In this document: piece by piece, positions 63,810 through 64,000 of the stretch
Layout of the letters: every line of letters begins with the position of its first letter
How positions within the stretch are numbered: the stretch's first letter is position 1
Assembly (NCBI RefSeq): GCF_905404315.1
Contig: NC_066282.1
Span: 8,704,501 to 8,768,500, forward strand
Direction of reading: 5' to 3'
From: Leptidea sinapis
Taxonomy: Eukaryota; Arthropoda; Insecta; Lepidoptera; Pieridae
Length of the DNA stretch: 64,000 nt
The notes under the pieces: generated by a model
The model's database searches: none
Told to the model about the DNA's origin: nothing
The model's input: only the letters and a program-made list of their open reading frames with translations
Made by a program: the position numbers and the translations under genes

Positions 63810-64000
63810 TTCTATTTTTATGATAATAAGGGATGAGACGAACAGGACGTTCAGCTGATGGTAATTGATACGCCCTGCCCATGCAGTGCCGCTCAGGATT
63901 CTCGAAAGACCCAAAAATTCTGAGATGTACTACAACTGCGCTCATCACCTTGAGACGTAAAATGTTAAGTAGTAATTTCACTAGCTACGGCGCCCTTCAG
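63810..64000 (+). repeat. Family P dispersed repeat, cut by window end
   Basis: Starts TTTTTATGATAATAAGGGAT and runs to CACTAGCTACGGCGCCCTTC at the edge, just after the Ire1 exon 11 donor. Confidence 0.85.

Noticed and set aside
1..64000. A wholly new multi-gene biological system
   Set aside because: All credible coding sequence belongs to two known conserved genes and to known transposon classes; I saw no unexplained gene cluster.

Overview
This is a 64-kb piece of AT-rich eukaryotic, very probably lepidopteran, nuclear DNA. Coding sequence is split into small GT/AG exons. The rest is dense with fossil non-LTR retrotransposons (CR1/Zenon-like, Jockey/CR1-like and RTE-like reverse transcriptase remnants), tRNA-derived SINE-like repeats and short terminal-inverted-repeat elements of the kinds common in moth and butterfly genomes. 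No bacterial operon, CRISPR array or phage feature is present. Most short open frames are chance frames or repeat debris.

Two conserved genes account for essentially all credible host coding sequence, arranged head to head. On the minus strand, TEX2 (an ER-anchored lipid-transfer protein with PH-like and SMP domains) starts at 38245 and runs left through 14 exons to 335. These make a continuous 828-codon frame, and the last part of the SMP domain lies beyond the left edge. On the plus strand, Ire1/ERN1 (the ER-stress sensor kinase/RNase) starts at 39831 and runs right through 11 exons to 63744. It gives 739 codons covering signal peptide, luminal sensor domain, transmembrane helix and kinase domain through HRD, DFG and APE; the kinase C-lobe end and RNase domain lie beyond the right edge. 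All exon phases agree and the joined products read as full family members. The start codons are about 1.6 kb apart, so the two ER-membrane genes may share a promoter region.

Layout: 1-38245 is TEX2, with a 15-kb repeat-filled intron at 14454-29687. 38246-39830 is the divergent intergenic region. 39831-64000 is Ire1, with large introns at 41885-45726, 45922-50523, 53360-56423 and 59782-62957. Notable mobile DNA includes a 1.0-kb pogo-like element holding both a deleted PIF/Harbinger element (with a transposase N-terminus) and a 140-bp MITE. There is also a hAT-like MITE with perfect 14-bp ends and an 8-bp target duplication inside a tRNA-like SINE, and a mariner-like 457-bp element with very long inverted ends. 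A tRNA-like repeat folds as a complete cloverleaf and recurs in tandem and inverted arrangements.

Gene assignments rest on motif and architecture recognition; no database search was run. Repeat family letters (A, P, S1, S2, S3, F, Q) are labels used only here.
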